Positions 40,787-44,319 of a DNA stretch of 44,319 nt are shown one piece after another. Position 1 is the first letter of the stretch. Every line of letters starts with the position of its first letter. The notes under the pieces are model-generated. The model searched no databases, was not told the DNA's origin, and was given only the letters and a program-made list of their open reading frames with translations. Source of the DNA: Lentzea indica (GTDB taxonomy: Bacteria > Actinomycetota > Actinomycetes > Mycobacteriales > Pseudonocardiaceae); NCBI RefSeq assembly GCF_012184385.1, contig NZ_VSRL01000051.1, positions 1 to 44,319 on the forward strand. The letters run 5' to 3'. Position numbers and translations under genes: made by a program.

Positions 40787-43179
40787 ATGAGCCCACGGGC
40801 CCTGGAACTGCGCATCCACGGGGTCAACAACACGCCCCCGTACGCGATGCTCGCGCTCCCCGAGCACGCGGTCGAGCAGTTCCGGGGCGACAGGTTCGGC
40901 AGCTTCTGGCGGCCGAAACCGGACAAGCTCGCCGAGCTGCCACCGATCACGCGGGCCAGGTGCCGGAGGAGGTCCGCCGCGAGGCGTACTCGTGGGGCGG
41001 CATGGCGCGCAGCAGTCCCGGTGTGCCGGGCAGCGGGGTGCCGTCGGTGCTCGCGAACGTGCTGGGGCGCATCGGCTGGGCGTTGCTGCTGCCGTTCGGC
41101 CTGGCGAACGTCGCCTACTGGTCGCGAAAGCTGCCCGACGACTCGATTCCGACGACGAAGCGGATGGTGTGGTGGAACGCCGGGCGCGGCGCCGCCAGCA
41201 CGCGGCTGTTCGGGCTGGGGCTGACGGTGCTGCTGGTGCTCGCGGTGTGCGAGGTCGCGATCGACGTCTACGCGATCCAGTGCTCGTCGCCCGGCACCAC
41301 GTGCAAGCGGCTGCCGGAGTTCCTGGACCTGCTCGGTGATCCTCCGCGGCACGTCCGTGTGCTCGCCGCGTCCGCCGTACCGGTGCTGTTGCTGCTCGGG
41401 TTGCTGGCGCTGACCTCGTTGTCCCGCAGCAGGTACGAGATGACGACCATGCGGCGCAAGCCGGTGCGGCGGCCCGGCGTGATGCTCAGCCGGTCGTCGA
41501 TGTGGGAGGGCAGCCCGCGGATCCGCCGGCTCACCCGCCTGCACATCGCGGCGGGATGCTGCGTCGTGACGCTGGTGACGAGCGCCCAGTTGTTGCAGCA
41601 CGTGTTCTTCCTGGTGCTCACCGTGCTCGCCGGCGGGGTGCTGGCGGTCGTGATGGGCAGGGTGGTGGTGACCGCGACCGACTGCCCGGACGTGCCCTCG
41701 ACCGAGAAGGGCGGGCTGTGGTCGTGGCTGCTGATGATCTCGGCCGTGATCGTGCTGGTGGCGCACGGTTTCGGGCTGTACGCGATCGCGCCGTCGTTCG
41801 ACGGGCCGCTGTGGCTGACCTCGTGGGGTCCGCCGGTCGTCACCGTGGCGTTGCTCGGATCGGTGATGGCGGCGTGGTCGTGGCGGCGCAACGACGCCAA
41901 GGGACCGCTGGTTCTGCTCGTGCTGTTCGTCGCGTTCATGGTTGCCACGTACTGGGTTTCGCTCGCCTGGATCGGCGCTGTCGTGTTCGGCGGTGTGCTC
42001 GCGTGGCGGGCCCGGCCGCGTGCCGGTGACGAGTGGCAGGCGTGGCGTGGCGCGGGACCCGGTGTGCTGCTGGGGTTGTCCCTGACTTCGTCGGTGATGT
42101 TGTCGACGGTGCTGGTGCTGACGTTCCGCGGCTGGGTCGGTACCGGGCTGCGGGCGCCGTGGTTCTACTCGTGGTTCAGCGCCGCCTTCGCGGTCACGCT
42201 GGTTCCGTTGGTGTTGCTCGTGATCGCGCAGGCCCTCACGTTGTTGTCGCGGCTGACCAAGCCTTCCGCGCTCGACGACGAGGCCGAGGTGCTCGTGGTG
42301 CGGGTGCGGCACGTGGTCGCTGTCACGCATCGGGCGGAGAACGTCGTCGGTGTGCTGTCGGTGCTGGGTGTTCTCGCCCTGGTGCTGACCTGCTACCTCA
42401 CGTTCGACGCGCCTTCCTGGTCGCGATGGGAGGGCGTCACGTGGGTGCTGGGCAAGGGCGACTGGATCACCGGGCTCGCCGGGGTCGCGGTGGTCGGGTC
42501 GTTCGTCGGCGCCGGGATGCTGACCAACCGCAGGCCGCTCGGGCTGCTGTGGGACCTGATGTGCTTCCTGCCGCGCACGGCCCACCCCTTCGCGCCGCCC
42601 TGCTACGCCGAGCGCGCGGTGCCGGAGATCGCCGACAGGTCCCGCGAGTTCCTCGACGAGTCGCCCGACCACCGCGTGGTGCTGTCCGCGCACAGCCTGG
42701 GCGCCGTGCTGGCCGTGGCGGCGTTGTTCGCGTTGCCAGAGGGATATCTGCACCGGATGCAGCTGCTGACGTACGGCGTGCAGCTGCGGCCGTACTTCGG
42801 GCGGATCTTCCCCGAACTGCTGGGCCCGGCCGTGCTCGGAACGCCGGAAGTGCGGGCGGGAGCGATGTTCTCGTGCGACCCGTGGCGCCGAAACCCTGGC
42901 GCAACACCGGATCGCGGGCTCACCACGCTCCTGGGCCGGAACTGGATCAACCTGTGGCGCCGCACCGACTACCTGGGCTTCCCCGTGCACGGCTGGGAAC
43001 CGAACTCCGTTGATCGTCGCGCGAGCGAGACGGACGGATCTCCGGACAAAGTGGAGACTCACGGCGACTACCACTACTGCGCCGCCTATCGGCAGGCGTT
43101 CACCGACCTCGTCTCATTTGATCTGAACCGGTCACCCGATGGTGAACGTGGAGGGGGTGGGAACCTGGAACGCAGTTGA
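40787..43179 (+). pseudogene. Polytopic membrane alpha/beta hydrolase-like protein, frameshifted
   Basis: A strong AAAGGAGG site precedes ATG 40787, giving [20 protein letters not shown] and then [20 protein letters not shown]. The frame then fails and the family sequence continues one frame over as [20 protein letters not shown] through to 43179. Restoring one G in the GGG run at 40953-40955 (R-G-Q-V-P) rejoins them into a protein of about 797 aa. It has roughly ten membrane helices in the centre and an alpha/beta-hydrolase-like C-terminal part with VVLSAHSLGAVLAVA, a G-x-S-x-G variant. It is either a real one-base deletion or a sequencing error. Function is unknown. Confidence 0.8.
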
Positions 43180-43192
43180 CTCAAGGAGAAAC

Positions 43193-43780
43193 ATGCGCAC
43201 GACTGTGGCGGCCCTCGTGGGTGCCGTACTGCTCACCGGTGGACTGGCAGCCTGCTCGGGCGAGGCCCCGCCCTCCGCGCCGAAGGCCCCCGAGATCAAG
43301 CCGGTGGCCGAGACCGCGGTGGACGCCCCCGCCGCCTCCGGTGACCAGCCGAAGGGCATCACCTACGACGTCAAGCGAATCCCGGTGGGCGCCAAGCTCT
43401 CCACCGGCGCGTCCGTCTCGGATGGACGGACGACCGTCGAGCTGAAGGTGTCCGGCCTGCTGCCGGACACGAAGTACGGCTCGCACGTGCACACCAAGCC
43501 GTGCGGCGCCAAGCCCGCCGACTCGGGCCCGCACTACCAGCACGAGAAGGACCCGGTGACGCCGAGCGTCGACCCGAAGTACGCCAACGCCCAGAACGAG
43601 ATCTGGCTCGACTTCACGACCGACGCGCAGGGTGCCGCGACCGGCACGGCGACGGTGGGCTGGGAGTTCCGCAAGGGCGAGGCGAACGCGGTCATCGTCC
43701 ACGCCGCGCACACCAGCACCGAGCACGGCAAGGCGGGCACCGCCGGCGACAGGCTCGCCTGCCTCACCGCGCAGTTCTAG
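43193..43780 (+). CDS. Cu/Zn superoxide dismutase-like lipoprotein
   Basis: A 195-aa lipoprotein: signal peptide with lipobox LAAC (residues 18-21), then a low-complexity linker and a SodC-type beta-barrel with GSHVHTKPCG, GPHYQHEKDP, NEIWLDFTTDAQG and VIVHAAHTSTEHG. Histidines of HVH, the Y-Q-H stretch and the VHAAH stretch are in positions compatible with metal binding, but the usual Cu/Zn set is not complete by eye, so activity is uncertain. It should sit on the outer face of the membrane. The ATG at 43193 follows AAGGAGAA. It starts 13 bp after the hydrolase gene. Its TAG overlaps the TAG of the convergent regulator in a shared CTAG (43777-43780). Confidence 0.85.
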   Translation: MRTTVAALVGAVLLTGGLAACSGEAPPSAPKAPEIKPVAETAVDAPAASGDQPKGITYDVKRIPVGAKLSTGASVSDGRTTVELKVSGLLPDTKYGSHVHTKPCGAKPADSGPHYQHEKDPVTPSVDPKYANAQNEIWLDFTTDAQGAATGTATVGWEFRKGEANAVIVHAAHTSTEHGKAGTAGDRLACLTAQF

Positions 43781-44319
43781 CAGGGCCAGGTCAGGGCCAC
43801 ACCTCCGGCGAGGTGCGGCCCTGACACCGGTTCCCGCACCGCCGCACGCACGAGGTTGAGCACCTCGTGCCGGGGCCCGGCGCGGCGGACCAGTCCGCGC
43901 ACGCACAGTTCCCGCAGGAACAGGGCGTCCGCGGGGTCGTCGTGTTCATGGTCGGCCATGCGCGCCAGCAACGCCCGTGCAGGCTTATCCAATGTGGACA
44001 GTGAGCGCCGCAACGAGTCGCGCAGGTGCGCCGAGGTCGGATCCATCGGGTTGGACCGCAGTCGTTCCAGCAGGTGCTGCGGCGAGTAGACCATGAACCA
44101 CCCGGCGGCGAACTCCAGCGCCGACGGCAGCCCGTCCAGCTCGCGCACGAGACCCGTCAGCGCGGCCTGGTTCGCCGGTTCAGGCCGGAAACCGGGCCGC
44201 ACCCGGTGCACGTGCGTGAGGAGCAACTTCACCGCGGCGTCGTCGCACAGCGCTCCCAGCGGGAACACGTGCTCGGCCAGCAGCCCCGTTGGTGCCAGCG
44301 CGGTGACGACGACCCGCAG
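43777..44319 (-). CDS. AfsR/LuxR-type NTPase regulator, C-terminal part (partial)
   Basis: At least 180 aa, open at the window edge. VVTALAPTGLLAEHVFPLGA followed by LVRELDGLPSALEFAAGW and the HLLERL segment is the end of an NB-ARC/AAA-type NTPase as found in AfsR/SARP and large LuxR regulators. After it, LRDSLRRSLSTLDKPARALLARM opens a winged-helix-like region. The usual LDGLPLAIEL motif is slightly altered (LDGLPSALEF), and the protein ends soon after the winged-helix part without visible TPR repeats or a LuxR domain, which is short for the family. The DNA-binding part must lie upstream, outside the window. Confidence 0.75.
   Translation of the reverse strand: MRVVVTALAPTGLLAEHVFPLGALCDDAAVKLLLTHVHRVRPGFRPEPANQAALTGLVRELDGLPSALEFAAGWFMVYSPQHLLERLRSNPMDPTSAHLRDSLRRSLSTLDKPARALLARMADHEHDDPADALFLRELCVRGLVRRAGPRHEVLNLVRAAVREPVSGPHLAGGVALTWPC

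Noticed and set aside
38762..43074. Long minus-strand open frames of 701 and 778 codons over the S41 and hydrolase genes
   Set aside because: Composition is typical of antisense or off-frame reading at high GC (Arg, Gln, His rich). The S41 and hydrolase frames carry real motifs.

Overview
The window is about 44 kb of very GC-rich DNA with GTG/TTG starts, dense ATGA/GTGA/TGATG gene overlaps, a DUF222-HNH (13E12-type) gene, an LAxTG-type wall-anchored protein, a bacterial Ku and a PIG-L/MshB-like deacetylase. Together these point to a filamentous actinobacterium, most likely a member of the Pseudonocardiales (Lentzea/Saccharothrix-like). That placement is inferred from protein style, not from a marker gene. 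No rRNA, tRNA, CRISPR array, transposase or phage gene was seen.

Region 1 (1-23436) is a surface-polysaccharide locus. It carries an AsnB-type amidotransferase (cut by the window edge), an MFS transporter, a rhamnosyltransferase-like protein, a GT2, a Wzx-type flippase, a WsaF-like GT4, a secreted beta-propeller-like protein, Wzz-like and Wzy-like proteins, and then a long minus-strand arm. That arm holds an initiating sugar-phosphate transferase (frameshifted here), a Gfo/Idh/MocA dehydrogenase, an SDR epimerase, two DegT-type aminotransferases, two hexapeptide acyltransferases and a 1593-residue exported protein joining a DMF-amidase-like domain to four DUF4082 and three Ig-like modules. 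The enzyme set suggests an N-acylated amino sugar, possibly an amidated diamino-uronic acid, built on undecaprenyl phosphate, flipped and polymerised by the Wzx/Wzy route. A DUF222-HNH gene with a good LexA (SOS) box and a 12-unit 14-bp repeat array sits in the middle.

Region 2 (23801-29010) contains an S4-domain RNA-binding protein, a DUF2306 membrane protein and an unknown 66-aa protein. It also contains the most system-like element in the window: a minus-strand four-gene chain HAD phosphatase > small acidic protein > LSDAT/SLOG-2TM (SLATT) protein > second 2TM SLATT protein, with overlapping starts and stops. SLOG-SLATT pairs are predicted nucleotide-sensing, membrane-acting conflict systems. 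A zinc-ribbon SDR lacking the usual catalytic tyrosine diverges from this operon and ends inside a perfect 24-bp hairpin.

Region 3 (29180-32880) pairs a short Ku with a TM0106-type nuclease/UPF1-like helicase. They are separated by a 166-bp near-palindrome that begins in the Ku stop codon and ends 11 bp before the helicase start.

Region 4 (33014-44319) holds envelope and secreted functions: an LAxTG wall protein, a PIG-L deacetylase, a GT1 glycosyltransferase, a subtilisin with P-domain divergent from a LuxR-type regulator, an S41 peptidase, a frameshifted polytopic alpha/beta hydrolase, a SodC-like lipoprotein, and the end of an AfsR/LuxR-type NTPase regulator. Convergent gene pairs are mostly separated by clear hairpin terminators.
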